This document shows positions 1 to 12,062 of a stretch of 29,077 nucleotides of DNA, one piece after another. The first letter of the stretch is position 1. Every line of letters starts with the position of its first letter. The stretch covers positions 702,244 to 731,320 of the forward strand of contig BFEA01000509.1 in assembly GCA_003427395.1 (NCBI GenBank), given 5' to 3'. This DNA is from Chara braunii. Its lineage: Eukaryota > Streptophyta > Charophyceae > Charales > Characeae. The position numbers were made by a program, and so were the translations under genes. Below the pieces are notes generated by a model. That model was not told the origin of the DNA, ran no database searches, and worked only from the letters and a program-made list of their open reading frames with translations.

Positions 1-45
1 TTTGCTTTTTTTAGGCATCATCTGGATTTTCGGATGATCTTACCG
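1..45. repeat. fragment of a dispersed repeat, also present near 7.9 kb
   Basis: The stretch shares an uninterrupted C-T7-AGGCAT block with 7905-7918 and then a looser match (CGGAT...GATGATC.TACC) with the bases up to about 7946. It is the end of some dispersed repeat family that I cannot name. It lies left of an adapter sequence, so its linkage to the rest of the window is doubtful. Confidence 0.5.
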
Positions 46-83
46 CTGTCTCTTATACACATCTAGATGTGTATAAGAGACAG
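46..83. other. Nextera mate-pair junction adapter (assembly contaminant)
   Basis: Bases 46-64 read CTGTCTCTTATACACATCT, the 19-base Tn5 mosaic end used in Nextera libraries, and 65-83 are its exact reverse complement. Two mosaic ends joined head to head are the signature of the circularisation junction in Nextera mate-pair libraries. This is synthetic sequence, not biology. The DNA on either side may derive from opposite ends of a multi-kilobase circularised fragment. Confidence 0.97.
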
Positions 84-104
84 GTAGAGAAAAAAAAAAA
101 AAAA

Positions 105-298
105 AGGGTAACTTCAGTAGCGTCACAAAAAAGAGTTATAATTGCACTATGGGGCAGGATACAGTTTGCAATTGCACTTCGCGCACCCTACTTGGCCAGA
201 AAGCTGGGTTGTATACATTGCCCGAACTGCAATTCGAAACTGTATCTTGGCCCATAGTGCAATTGTAACTCATTTTTGTGACTCCCACGTAGTTCCCT
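105..298. mobile_element. foldback/MITE-like element with ~70-bp terminal inverted repeats
   Basis: The left arm (about 106-176) and right arm (about 226-298) are near reverse complements. The best-matching core runs from GTCACAAAAA through TTGCACTATGGG to GATACAGTTT, and similarity continues outward to AGGG(T)AACT. Only about 50 bases separate the arms, so there is no room for a gene. This is the structure of a non-autonomous inverted-repeat element. A poly(A) tract on the left and a C9/A8 tract on the right flank it, and I cannot see a clear target-site duplication. The superfamily is undetermined. Confidence 0.7.
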
Positions 299-2001
299 CC
301 CCCCCCCCAAAAAAAAACAATTGTAGGGGTCATGACTGTTTGTTTAGGGTTCAAAAACGTCTGGGTCAGGGTCCTTTGTTTAGAGGATCAGGATCCACCC
401 GTTCACACGAGCCTAAGGGCAATGCCACACCACCGTTGAAACAGGGCCCCGCTTCGCCACGCAGCACAGTGGACTAGGCTAAGTTTCGAGCTCCCGTTTG
501 TGTCTTTCCCACATGACAATTTTGCTTTTACTGAGGGTAAATCCGGTTGTGGTGTCCCAACCATCTTTTTCGCAAGCCCGGGAGAGGGCTGTCGAAACTT
601 TGGCTGCTGCAGGCAGACGGGAGAGGTTTGTTTCGAAAGAAGTGTCGAACTGTGTATTCTGACACTTTGCAAATTGAGGTCAATCATCCGCCTATCCACA
701 ATCTTTGTGGTCATCACAAAATGTCGAGATTCCTCAATCGGACAGTTGTGTGGCGAGCTCCTAAGTTGACAAAACTACCTTCCAAGGTTCACGAGCCTGC
801 AACTGCACCTTGTCAAATTGGCCTGTCGGGATCAGTATCGGCCCAGGCCTTAATCCGAAAGTGTCTACTGGGTTAAGAGCCCTACTCCGCTTCGGGTGAA
901 CTGGAGGGTCAGAGTGTGACACACGAGCTTAAGTGATTGCACGGGTTCTCGTGCCCCTTTCAATTTTCTTGCCTTTAAAGGGGTTGTATACTATACTTTC
1001 GGCAGTGTCTTTTCCAATTCCAATGTAATTCTGCAGGCTTTGTCTTTGGTGGGGTATGCGTGGGTTGTTTCTTTGAGTTTGTATTTTTTTTGTGCAATTT
1101 GGAAATATCCTTATTTCGTGTGAATTTTCATTTATGAGTAGAGAAAGATAGGAATCGACGTAGAGGATTTGCGGGCCTTCGCAAGCGCGCTTTGAATTTC
1201 TTTTCGAACTTGTCAACTTCAAATTAGTCGTAAGACAAAGGTGGGGCTTTCACTAGCATTTCATGTAACTGTGTTGATGCCTTTACGTTTTCTGCGAAAT
1301 TCAATGCATTTTTGCACCTACACCATTGCATGCAATCTTTTCTCGCGCTCCTCTTTCTTCTCTTTCGCACCTACCACAACAAAGCGTAACTATCTTCTTC
1401 TCCCTCCCATCACGACTTTCCTTCCTTCTTCATCTTGTTGGTCCCACCTTACACCATCTCTCGTAACCTCTTTGCTGCCTCCGTCCACATTTGGAAGGAT
1501 CTTGGCAATCCCAAGTGACCGTAGAAACCGGATCGCGACGTATAAGGTGGCTCTAAACCCTTTACTCTGCAATCTGTTTGGCTACGAGCACTCTTGTAGG
1601 ATCGACATGGTCTTTTCGATGTGCCTCCCCATTCCTCTTCTCCCTTTCCTTTCCCCTCTCTATCTCTTCCATGCATCCTTTCTCCGCTGCCTTTGCAACT
1701 ATTATCTCACAAACGCGTTGTCTTCACTCGCTCGCATGTTATATACCAACTCATTTGGAGCTATGTTACCGAGCTGGACGTCCGGGACCGTCCGGGATGT
1801 CCGAACGAACAACTGGCCCAACCGTCTGCCGAGGGCCCGAGGGGCCCTTGTCTGACACTGTGTGGAAAATAGGGGGTGGCAGGTCTTCAAGTCTGGGGGG
1901 CATGAGGGTTGGGAGTAGGTCGTCGCGCGCCCGTGGGAGGGAGGGCCAAAATTGTGGAGGCCCTGTCTTGTCTTTCGGTCAGAGTTGTGTGTGGTGGGGA
2001 A
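299..2001. other. no recognisable gene
   Basis: I see nothing I can name here. Open frames exist at 547-876 (+, 109 codons) and 1241-1855 (+, 204 codons). Neither shows a recognisable motif, and the second lies in pyrimidine-rich DNA whose bias by itself produces Leu/Ser/Pro-rich open frames. I treat both as fortuitous. Confidence 0.4.
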
Positions 2002-2100
2002 AAGGCCCTGAAAGGCAGTAAAATGGGGTGTGCCAAGGATTTTTGGGAGATTGGCCCTAAACAACAGTAAAATGGGGTGTGCCACGGATTTTTCGGAAAT
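2002..2100 (+). repeat. two tandem copies of a 49-bp unit
   Basis: The block CAGTAAAATGGGGTGTGCCA begins at 2016 and again at 2065, each time followed by a diverged GGATTTTT(G/C)GGA(G/A)ATT. This gives a period of 49 bp with two copies. The unit is purine-rich and contains no recognisable signal. Confidence 0.75.
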
Positions 2101-3871
<1,771 letters not shown>

Positions 3872-5492
3872 CTCGTAGGCTCTTCACGCAGCCAATCAGA
3901 TTGCTTTGTGTAGGGAGAGTTTTCCCCTTACACAATGTTGATTAGTGACTTCGAATACCTTGGACGGGATCGGTAGGCAGGAAGAAGAAAAGCGCGAAAA
4001 GTAGCGTGCAGCAGGTCCTAGATTCAAAGGAGAACGATTGAGGGTGAAGCACGAGGGAGAGAGGGGATCGAAAACAGTTACAGACGAAGGGAAGAAGGCA
4101 TGAACAAGAGGAAAAGGAAGATGGCACAGGCTTTGGTGGGGAACAGGGCAGGGGGAAGCTTGCAGGTACCTCGCTAGTGCTTGAGAGAGGAGAAAGACCT
4201 CAAAGCAGTTGTGTTCCTTCCCAAAATTATTTCAAGAATACGAAATTCAAATGTTATACAAGCGTGATGGTTTGAGCGCACAAAAATCATATGTCTATCC
4301 AATTGCCTACTCAAAATTCATTGATCTTTCAAGGGTGGGTACGTGAAATTCTTGATGCAAGAATTGACAAGTCAACAAAAACGACGCCCGTAAATTTCGA
4401 AATTCCTTGAATTAGAATTCTCAGCATGCTCTCTAAGGCACTCGTAATTCCTAAAAGTAAGTGCATGAATCTCCAAAAAGAAATTGGAACCGAAAAGGAG
4501 GAAACGTCGGCTTGGATTCGAGAAGGCCTAATTAGCCGACAACTTCATGCCTTGGAAACCCAAACTTTTGAGGATAAAAATCTACCCCGTAGACTCGCGA
4601 AATGCACGTGCAAAAATAACAAAATTTGTCGGGGAGACCTGAAAAGAAAGAAGGGTCGGGAAACTGAGAGGGGGAGGAAAGGTCAAATGGAAAGGAGGGA
4701 GCAACCATTGCTTAAGGGTTCAAACCTTTTGAAAAATCTCCACTTCTCCGTACTAAGTCTTGCGTTTGTCCTCTGTTTCTGGGTCGTTCCACGAAATCAC
4801 CTCTTCACTTATAGGGACCCGGTGTCTAGCGCATCGGTCCCTCATAGTGCGGGACCCTCCCGGCTGCGTCACGCAGGAGTTGGTCTACCTCGTCGTGATA
4901 CACATGGAGCTTCCGCAAGTCGCTCCGGTCGAGTGCGCTAGCCATACCTCTCACGAGCCCCTATGACAGGATAGGGTCAACGCGTGGTACAACTTAGCTC
5001 CACCTTGCTGGAGTTGTCACTTCCCTTCGGTGGGCGTATCCCCGCCGAGCTACCAGTCCACAGTACGAAAGTTAATCAGTTGCAATCGCAGAGGTGGACT
5101 AGCCGAGGGTGTTTCTCGTTCACTGTAGCATAGGGGGTGTGCGCGGTCTTACACCTGTATCGAACCCACACGCGAACTGGCGCACTAGGGGCTGAAGTTC
5201 CAAGCGAGACTCGTCATCGGTCGAGTAGGACGCATCTCCCTCACCACGCGTTATAGCACACTTATAGTATAAAAATAAAGCACACATAAACAAAACATGA
5301 CAACACAAACAATCCTAGTCCCTTCAATGACCATCCCCGAACTTCACGACGCGGAAATCGTATAGGCTTCGCGAGCAAACTTTAATATAAAACCGTGCAG
5401 ATGCAGAACTTTCTGATATCGACCAGCAATGCATGAATACGCAAGAAGTCACAATGGTAGCGTACTATGTAGTGCCCATAATCAAGTGGTCC
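3872..5492. repeat. 1.6-kb tandem repeat unit, copy 1
   Basis: The unit runs from CTCGTAGGCTCTTC to the ...AATCAAGTGGTCC that precedes the next CTCGTAGG. It aligns base for base with 5493-7094 apart from scattered substitutions and small indels, for example an extra ~11 bases around 4827-4840. It holds an A/G-rich first half, a Lys/Arg-rich open frame at 4426-4941 (171 codons), and a last third with an AATAAA at 5274-5279. The open frame is not conserved in copy 2, where a TGG becomes TAG near 6132, so I doubt that it is coding. I do not recognise the family. Confidence 0.9.
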
Positions 5493-7094
5493 CTCGTAGG
5501 CTCTTCGTGCAGTCAATCAAATTGCTTTGTGCAGGGAGAGTTTTCTCCTTACACGATGTTGATCAGTGACTTCGAATACCTTGGGCGGGATCGGTAAGCA
5601 GAAAGAAGAAAAGCGTGAAAAGTAGCGTGGAGCAGGTCCTAGATTCAAAGGAGAACGATTGAGGGTGAAGCACGAGAGAGAGAGGGGATCGAAAACAGTT
5701 ACAGACGAAGGAAAAAGGCATGAAGAAGAGGAAAGGGAAGATGGTACGGGCTTTAGTGGGGAAGAGGGCAGGGGGAAGCTTGAAGGTACCGCGCTAGTGC
5801 TTGAGAGAGGAGAAGGACCTCAAAGCAGTTGCGTTCCTTTCCAAAACTATTTCAAGAATACGAAATTCAAATCTTATACAAGCGTGATGGTTTGAGCGTA
5901 CAAAAATCATATGTCTATTAAATTGCCTACTCAAAATTCATTGATCTTTCAATGGTGGTATGAGAAATTCTCGATGCAAGAATTCACAAGTCAATGAAAA
6001 AGACGCCCGTAAATTTCGAAATTCCCTGAATGAGAATTCTCAGCATGCTCTCTAAGGCACTCGTAATTCTGAAAAGTAAGTGCATAAATCTCCAAAAAGA
6101 AATTGCAACCGAAAAGGAGGAAACGTCGGCTTAGATTCGAGAAGGCCTAATTAGCCGACAACTTCATGCATTGGGAACCCGAACTTTTGAGGATAAAAAT
6201 CTACCTCGTAGACTCGCGAAATGCAAGTGCAAAAATAACAAAATTTTTCGGGGAGATCCGAAAAGAAAGAAGGGTCGTGAAACTGAGAGGGGGAAGGAAG
6301 GTCAGATAGAAAGGAGGGAGCAACCATTGCTTAGGGGTTCAAACCTTTTGAAAGATCTCTACTTCCCCGTACTAAGTCTTGCGTTTGACCTATATTTCTG
6401 GGTCATTCCACGAAATCACCTCTTCATTTGTGGGGACCCGGTGTCTCCCTCGTAGTGCGGGACCCTCCCGACCTCGTCACGCAGGAGTTGGTCTACCTCG
6501 TCGTGATACACATGGCACTTCCGCAAGTCGCTCCGGCCGAGTGCGCTAGCCATACCTCTCGCGAGCCCCTATGACAAGATAGGGCCAACGTGTGGTACAA
6601 CTTACCTCCACCTTGCTGGAGTTGTCACTTCCCTTTGGTGGGCGTATCCCCAGCGAGCTACCAGTCCACAGTATGAAAGTTAATCAGTTGCAATCACAGA
6701 GGTGGACCAGCCGAGGGTGTTTCTCGTTCACTGTAGCATAGGGGGTGCGCGTGGTCTCACGCCTATATCGAACCCACACGCGAACTGGCGCACGGGGGGC
6801 TGAAGTTCCAAGCGAGATTCGTCGAGTAGGACGCATCTCACTCACCACGCGTTACACCACACTTACAGCATAAAAATAAAGCACACATAAACAAAACATG
6901 ACAACACAAACAATCCTAGTCCCTTCAATGACCATCCCATAACTTCCCGATGCGGAAATTGTATAGGCTTCGCAAACAAACTTTAATATAAAATCGTACA
7001 GATGCAGGACTTTCTCATATCCACCAATAATGCATGAATACGCAAGAAGTCACAATGGTAGCGTACTATGTAGTGCCCGTAATCAAGCGGTCCC
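5493..7094. repeat. 1.6-kb tandem repeat unit, copy 2
   Basis: This copy lies head to tail with the preceding one, with no spacer; the offset between equivalent bases is about 1,621. It ends at ...AATCAAGCGGTCCC, after which the sequence is unrelated to the start of the unit. An AATAAA is kept at 6875-6880. The open frame of copy 1 is split here by stops, leaving 6171-6455 as the longest remainder. The unit could be a tandem segmental duplication, a long-period satellite, or a terminal repeat of an unrecognised element. Confidence 0.9.
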
Positions 7095-7480
7095 GCGTGA
7101 ATCCGGGTGCCTCTTATGACACTCAATTATCAATCTCGGAGTAGCGTTAGGGTCGACCCCTTCACGATGCTTCACGGTTGAAGGAACAACCGTTTGGGGC
7201 CCCCGGCACCTTGGACCCTTAGGATTAGTGTCCCCATGGGCAGGGCAAATAGGCTTTGCGCGGGAGGTAATCCCTTCCGCATGGAGTCTAGGACCTGGGG
7301 TGTCCTGGACAAGGACCTCGTATCCAGGCCCAAGAGCAACGTTCGACCAAGAACTCTTTAAAAAGCAAAACGATAAAGATAGTCTTCTTTCCTTTTTCAA
7401 TCTCAACCCCAATCAAACCCTTACGCGTGGGCTCTTTAGGCTATGAAAACACTTTAACATAGATATATACGCTAAGTCGC
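7095..7480. other. no recognisable gene
   Basis: GC-rich sequence follows directly after the second 1.6-kb unit. Opposed open frames at 7083-7412 (-) and 7228-7446 (+) overlap each other and show no motif that I recognise. Confidence 0.35.
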
Positions 7481-7574
7481 AAATCTGGATATCCTGCAGA
7501 CCAATTTCATCCAGAATTTTCAATCCGGATGAAATTTCCGGATTAATTCCGGATATGGAAAATCCGGCCCTGCA
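7481..7574 (-). mobile_element. possible hAT-like transposon terminus
   Basis: Read on the minus strand from 7574, the sequence begins CAGGGCCGGATTTTCC, followed by several AATCCGGA/TCCGGAT motifs in both orientations (7527-7565). A CAGGG start with clustered subterminal short inverted motifs is typical of hAT-superfamily ends. I could not find the partner terminus or an 8-bp target duplication, so this may be a solo fragment. The call is tentative. Confidence 0.35.
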
Positions 7575-7635
7575 CAAAATATGGTTTTTTTAACCGAAAA
7601 AAAAAAACATTCAAAAAAATCGAAAAAAAACTTAT

Positions 7636-7662
7636 GTTGTTCATATCAATGATATGAACAAC
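7636..7662. repeat. perfect 12-bp hairpin with AAT loop
   Basis: GTTGTTCATATC (7636-7647) and GATATGAACAAC (7651-7662) pair perfectly across a 3-base loop. The flanks are A-rich. No poly(T) follows that would suggest a Pol III or intrinsic terminator. Confidence 0.6.
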
Positions 7663-7884
7663 TTTTGGCTTGAGGCCATCTTTGATTACTCAACAGATAT
7701 GAAGATAAAAAATAAAACGGAACAAGAAAATAATATTTATATAAAAAATTACAGAATGAATTAAGCATCCCCCCTCTAAACCCCTTTATTCCCTATCTTA
7801 TACCCTTTGAACCCTTCCAGGTCCTATCAAGCTTTTCATGAAATAGGAGCATGGTTCTATTGTATTTTTCATGCGCAATATCAC

Positions 7885-8005
7885 TTTTTTTTTTTTTTTT
7901 TTTNCTTTTTTTAGGCATTTTTTTTAATCGTTCGGATTTCCAGATGATCCTACCCCCCGATCATCCGGCCAGATAATCCGACCAGATTATCCGGCCAGAT
8001 AACCC
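7885..8005. repeat. poly(T) with one N, then a dispersed repeat with ATCCGGCC motifs
   Basis: T19 is followed by a single N at 7904 and then C-T7-AGGCAT, the same block as at the window start. From 7958 to 8005 the short motif CCGGCCAGATAA(T/C)CC recurs and partly forms an inverted repeat (GGCCAGATAATC against GATTATCCGGCC). This resembles the end of an unclassified inverted-repeat element. The N marks an unresolved homopolymer. Confidence 0.5.
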
Positions 8006-8016
8006 ATGCTACCTAG

Positions 8017-8042
8017 TATATACGTATATATATATATATATA
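8017..8042. repeat. (TA)n microsatellite
   Basis: A short TA-dinucleotide run is interrupted once by CG. Confidence 0.85.
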
Positions 8043-8729
8043 ATGGGGAATAAATATGTGACGATCACTTCTCACAATCACAATGAGACTCCTCTCAGCC
8101 ATATATATGTATGTGATCGCAGACAATCAATTTCAAAGTCTGAATCACAAACATACATATAATCAAATCAAAGAATCAAAAAAAAAGTCCACACACTACA
8201 CGGGGTCAACTTCAACCTTTCTCTATACTCATACCCCTTGCTTTAGTCATGCTAGCCCCAACCTTTGTCCAACCTTCCAAAAATAAATACTTTGGACCTT
8301 CGTGTAATGACCATTTAATAAAAATCCGAGTGAAAACCTTAATATGGCTAAAGCCTTTTAGGTTGGGTAATGAGAATGGATTGCAGTTGAGTCGTAGACT
8401 GACGAATCAGCAGCCGACCTGTTATCATTGATAACAGAATATGATCCTTGTAGGATCAAGTTGAAACTAGTCCAAATCATGAATCAGAACGATCAAAGTG
8501 ACTTGTACCATAAGACATGTCAATGTCCAAGTTAAACCATCAGTGTATGGGGAATAAGTATCCACAGCACATCCTTACTCAATACTCTATGCCAAGTAAA
8601 TCTAAGTCTACCCCTAAGTCAGTGTCAAAAGAAAGGCAGATCTTTGACATAATCTCCCCCATACTTGGTGGATTCTTAATATCGTCACATGTCAAAATAA
8701 AACATATCTCCTCTGAACTAAAAAAATTT
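8043..8729. other. AT-rich spacer, no recognisable gene
   Basis: No coding signature was found. The open frame at 8517-8921 (+) runs into the diverged tandem repeat that follows, so I regard it as fortuitous. Confidence 0.4.
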
Positions 8730-9330
8730 GGCAGCGTTTCCTGTAGGAAAAGTTTTTTTTCTGAATTTATTTTAGCTCAATTACGAATATTTGGAATAAT
8801 TCTCAACTCTAGAAAGTCAATTTTTTTCAAACTCCCTGAATTAATAAAAATTTCGGCAGCATCTCCTTTAGAAAAGCAAACTTCCGATATTTATACTAAG
8901 TCAGATAAAAACTCAAAATAAACTTGATTTCAGCCAAAACAAAATTTAATCAACGCCTTACATTTGTAGAAATTTCGGCAACGCTTCTCGTAAGCAAAGT
9001 TGCTTTCCAAACTTTATATAAAGCTAAGTCTAAAAGCGAGAATAACTTTGACTTTTCAAAGTCCAATTTTGTTTAAATTCATGAATTAGTAAAAATTTGG
9101 GCAGCACTCCCTTTAGAAAACGAAAATTTTTATAGTTTTACTAAGCCGTACATAAATTTTATACAAGCTAAACTTTGAAAAAATAAAATCTGACTAACTT
9201 CTTGGTTTTGTAGAAAATTCGGTCGCGCTTCCTCTAGAGAAAGTGGTTTACCAAAACTTATACAAGACCAAGTATCATAAATGATCCCAGAAAATGCAGA
9301 AATTGACCTAACTAAAATAAACTTAGCTTA
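8730..9330 (+). repeat. diverged tandem repeat, ~123-bp period, five copies
   Basis: A core resembling TTCGGCAGCRYYTCCTYTAGAAAA recurs at about 8730, 8855, 8977, 9100 and 9221, so the spacings are 125, 122, 123 and 121 bases. Each core is followed by a weaker shared stretch with TTTATA...CTAAG and preceded by AATT.GTAGAAA or TTAATAAAAA. The copies are strongly diverged, yet the period and core are kept. I do not recognise the family. It could be the 3' region of an LTR element or a structured non-coding transcript. Confidence 0.75.
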
Positions 9331-9802
9331 GAAAATGCAGGAATCGACACTAACTCTTATGACTTTAACACGTGGCGAGCAACTAAAACAACTACCTATC
9401 AAACTGAAACTCAGACTAAGTAGTGATATCGCATAACCACATGCAAAGTCAAACCACAATGATAAGTACAACTTTTCTCTTATTTAGACATATGACTAGG
9501 CTATCCAACCTAGTCGCCCTGAACTGTTTAAGTATCCAAGTTATTTATAATTGTCTGCACTTAATCTTTTAAGGTAACATATGACTGAACCGGTCATCTC
9601 AGAACAATATTCCGCCTGCCCCTTCTTACCACAAGTTTATTCTTAATTCATACTCTCTTCAGTTAATGACAAGTTATAGTTAGACCAATCAAGTTTATGA
9701 AAAAATGTTTGACTAGCCTGTTCATAAACAAAATAAATATAGAAATATAAAAAAAAATTATCCCTTTGGTTCTAGCATGTGCGTGGCTCCAGACCAGACC
9801 AC
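9331..9802. other. AT-rich spacer, no recognisable gene
   Basis: Nothing recognisable lies between the two diverged tandem arrays. Confidence 0.4.
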
Positions 9803-10130
9803 CCAATCTTATGGAAACCTGTCCAGTCCTTTGTCTTAATTTCCCCCTCAGAATAAAACAAAAGAGAGTCAGGGTGATCCAATCTCATGGAACATGCCCA
9901 ACTCTTTCTTAAAACTAATAAAACCTATGAAAATCCAAAGAAACAAGGCAACAAGTCGTCCAATCTTGTGGAAAAATGCTTTGTCCCTGAAAGTCAAACA
10001 CAAAAAGTCCCTGTAAGTCAAAGTAACCAGACCACCCAATCTTATGGAAATTTGTCTGGTCCTCCAGACAACAAAAAATTAAGCATAGCACTGGGTCCTC
10101 CAATCTTATGGAGACTCTCACATCCTTTTG
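9803..10130 (+). repeat. diverged tandem repeat, ~76-bp period, five copies
   Basis: The core CCAATCTTATGGAAA and variants occur at 9803, 9879, 9960, 10036 and 10100, so the spacings are 76, 81, 76 and 64. Most cores are preceded by CAGACCAC or GGTCCT and followed by TGTC..GTCC. The open frames of 82-94 codons across the block arise from the repeat itself. Together with the 123-bp array upstream it forms a two-part repeat region of about 1.4 kb. Confidence 0.75.
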
Positions 10131-11397
10131 GTTGACCCAGCCAGACACAAGCAATACAGCCCTCCTCCCACCTTTCCCCCAGATACAACCCCTGTTCACA
10201 ACCTGCTTTCAGTCAATACGACAAAACTGAAACTGGAACTTGCACAATCATTTTTTTAATTAAGTTTGGTTTGTCCTGAAAGTCAAACTGAAAGAATAAG
10301 TAGGGATGCATGCACTATACTCAGTCAAACATAGCAAGAAATACAGATAGATGTTATAACTGGTTTATGGAGGGAAAGCAAATGATCACCTCTCAGTTCC
10401 CTGCCTTCAGAACTCCTCCTGAGTTCCGGCAGAGCTCCCGCAATCGGTGGGCAGACTCCCTATAGAGTTTGGTTGCGGTCCTATGGGTTGCAACCCGCCT
10501 GCCGCCTTCCTCTCTGGACACAATTAGAATTTAGAGTAAGAAAGATAGAATGAGGGGTCTCAAACTCTCAAGATACAGGAGAGGGACTGACTCTACTCGC
10601 AGGAGAGGGCCTTGATATACCTTTATGCTCCTGAGGCCCCGCAATGATGATCAAAACGCAGCAGCAACTCGGTCAAACAGAAGTCAAACTGCCAATTGCC
10701 GATTTCCAGACGGCTTCCCCAAATCACAGCAAGGACTCCTCCTTATCAACTTATTCACTCCACTGAACCCGTGCCCCGAGGTGTAATGGCTACAGGCAGG
10801 TTCGCAAGTTCGCAAGTTCGCATCTTGCCCTCAGTGAGTTCGTACAACAGAAGGAGCCGTGCACCATCAACAGGTGAGCAGGCAAGCTTGTGGCTCCCTT
10901 CTTCGTTGTTCTGCTGGCAGGTAGGCCTCTAACTCGACCGTTTGCCTTGCTCCTACTAGGCAGCTCACGACTCAGTAGGCAAGCCTCTCAGTTGAATCCA
11001 CGCTGCCTCGTCCGGTAGGACGAACATCGTATCACCCAGCAAACGTTCAAGCCCCGTCGTTCGTCTACAGTCACCCAGCTCAACAACCTAGGCAGCCCAC
11101 CGGCTTACAAACAGCTTCCTCTCCCACAAACTGCTTTCTACCACTCGGCGCAGTAGAATCGATATGTGACTCTGATAGTAGGCAACCCCCCCCTTCTTGT
11201 CTCTATGGCTTGCCTTCAAGAGCTCTGTGCAACTGGGCGGACCGTGTATTGGCCAATAGGCAGGACTTCACTTTCATAGCCGGCCTCACCTCCTTTAATT
11301 GCTAGGATAGTAGTGCCTCGGTCCACAGATACGTACCCACCTACACAGCCAGCCTCTTCACCTTTTTCGATCGAAAGGAGGAGCAAAAAAAATCGGA
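10131..11397. other. no recognisable gene
   Basis: Moderately GC-rich sequence. The only local structure I see is a short direct repeat of GTTCGCAA at 10800-10822. Open frames such as 10696-10932 (+) show no motif. Confidence 0.4.
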
Positions 11398-11931
11398 ATG
11401 ATTTTTTCGTTAAAACTCGGAAGTATGCCTCGCTCCTCCGAATTTTGCCCTCTCTCTCGGCGCAGTCTATTTCTCCCTAGCTCGAAGATTAATACCTTTG
11501 ACACTAGTCTAGTCCCGCCATCTGATTCACAACATGCTCAAACCCCTACTCACCAACTCTCTTTTCCCTCTCCCCGTCGTGAAGCAGACAAAATGGCTTT
11601 CTCCCCCGTCAGAACTCGCTACTTCACTCACAACCCTTTTTCTCCATATCTACTAATCCGCTCTCTCACCAACCTAACGCTATCATCGATCCCACCTTCC
11701 TTGAAAACCCTTACTACACATGTTTTTGCGAGTGATCCTATTAAGGATTACGCAGATTACGAACTTTTCCCCTCACTTCTTCTTAGCCTTGTGCCATCTC
11801 TCCACACACCCCTCTTTTCACTAATCTCCCATTCTGTTGATCTAGCAACGAAACCAGCTTCACCATTGCACTCGCCCGGTTCGAGAACCCCTGGCCACTA
11901 CCTTTCCCCGCTCACTTTCATCAAGGAATAA
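11398..11931 (+). CDS. orphan ORF, 177 codons, unknown, doubtful
   Basis: The open frame starts ATGATTTTTTCG and ends GAATAA. Its product would be rich in Ser, Leu and Pro, with no membrane segment, domain or motif that I recognise. The DNA is pyrimidine-rich on this strand, which by itself lengthens open frames. It lies about 220 bases upstream of a 49-base poly(A) tract on the same strand, so it could be part of a retroposed transcript. I give it low confidence and assign no function. Confidence 0.15.
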   Translation: MIFSLKLGSMPRSSEFCPLSRRSLFLPSSKINTFDTSLVPPSDSQHAQTPTHQLSFPSPRREADKMAFSPVRTRYFTHNPFSPYLLIRSLTNLTLSSIPPSLKTLTTHVFASDPIKDYADYELFPSLLLSLVPSLHTPLFSLISHSVDLATKPASPLHSPGSRTPGHYLSPLTFIKE

Positions 11932-12062
11932 GTGACGTACGAACTCTTGATTCCTGCCATAGCCACTTCTCGTCACTCCCCATCCTTCTTGTCTTCGTTT
12001 GCACCCAGCGCGAAAGTGCGTTCAGATTCACAATTTCTTCCTTGTTAGACTCAGCCGGATAA

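Noticed and set aside
1241-1855. 204-codon plus-strand ORF
   Set aside because: Pyrimidine-rich low-complexity DNA, no motif, overlapped by several other open frames; length is explained by composition.
8517-8921. 134-codon plus-strand ORF
   Set aside because: It runs into the 123-bp diverged repeat array and changes character there; AT-rich chance frame.
8730-10130. CRISPR array
   Set aside because: The repeats are long, diverged and contiguous, without short identical repeats and unique spacers; the context is eukaryotic.
11870-11900. T-arm-like GGTTCGAGAACC as part of a tRNA
   Set aside because: No acceptor stem, D arm or anticodon arm can be drawn around it.
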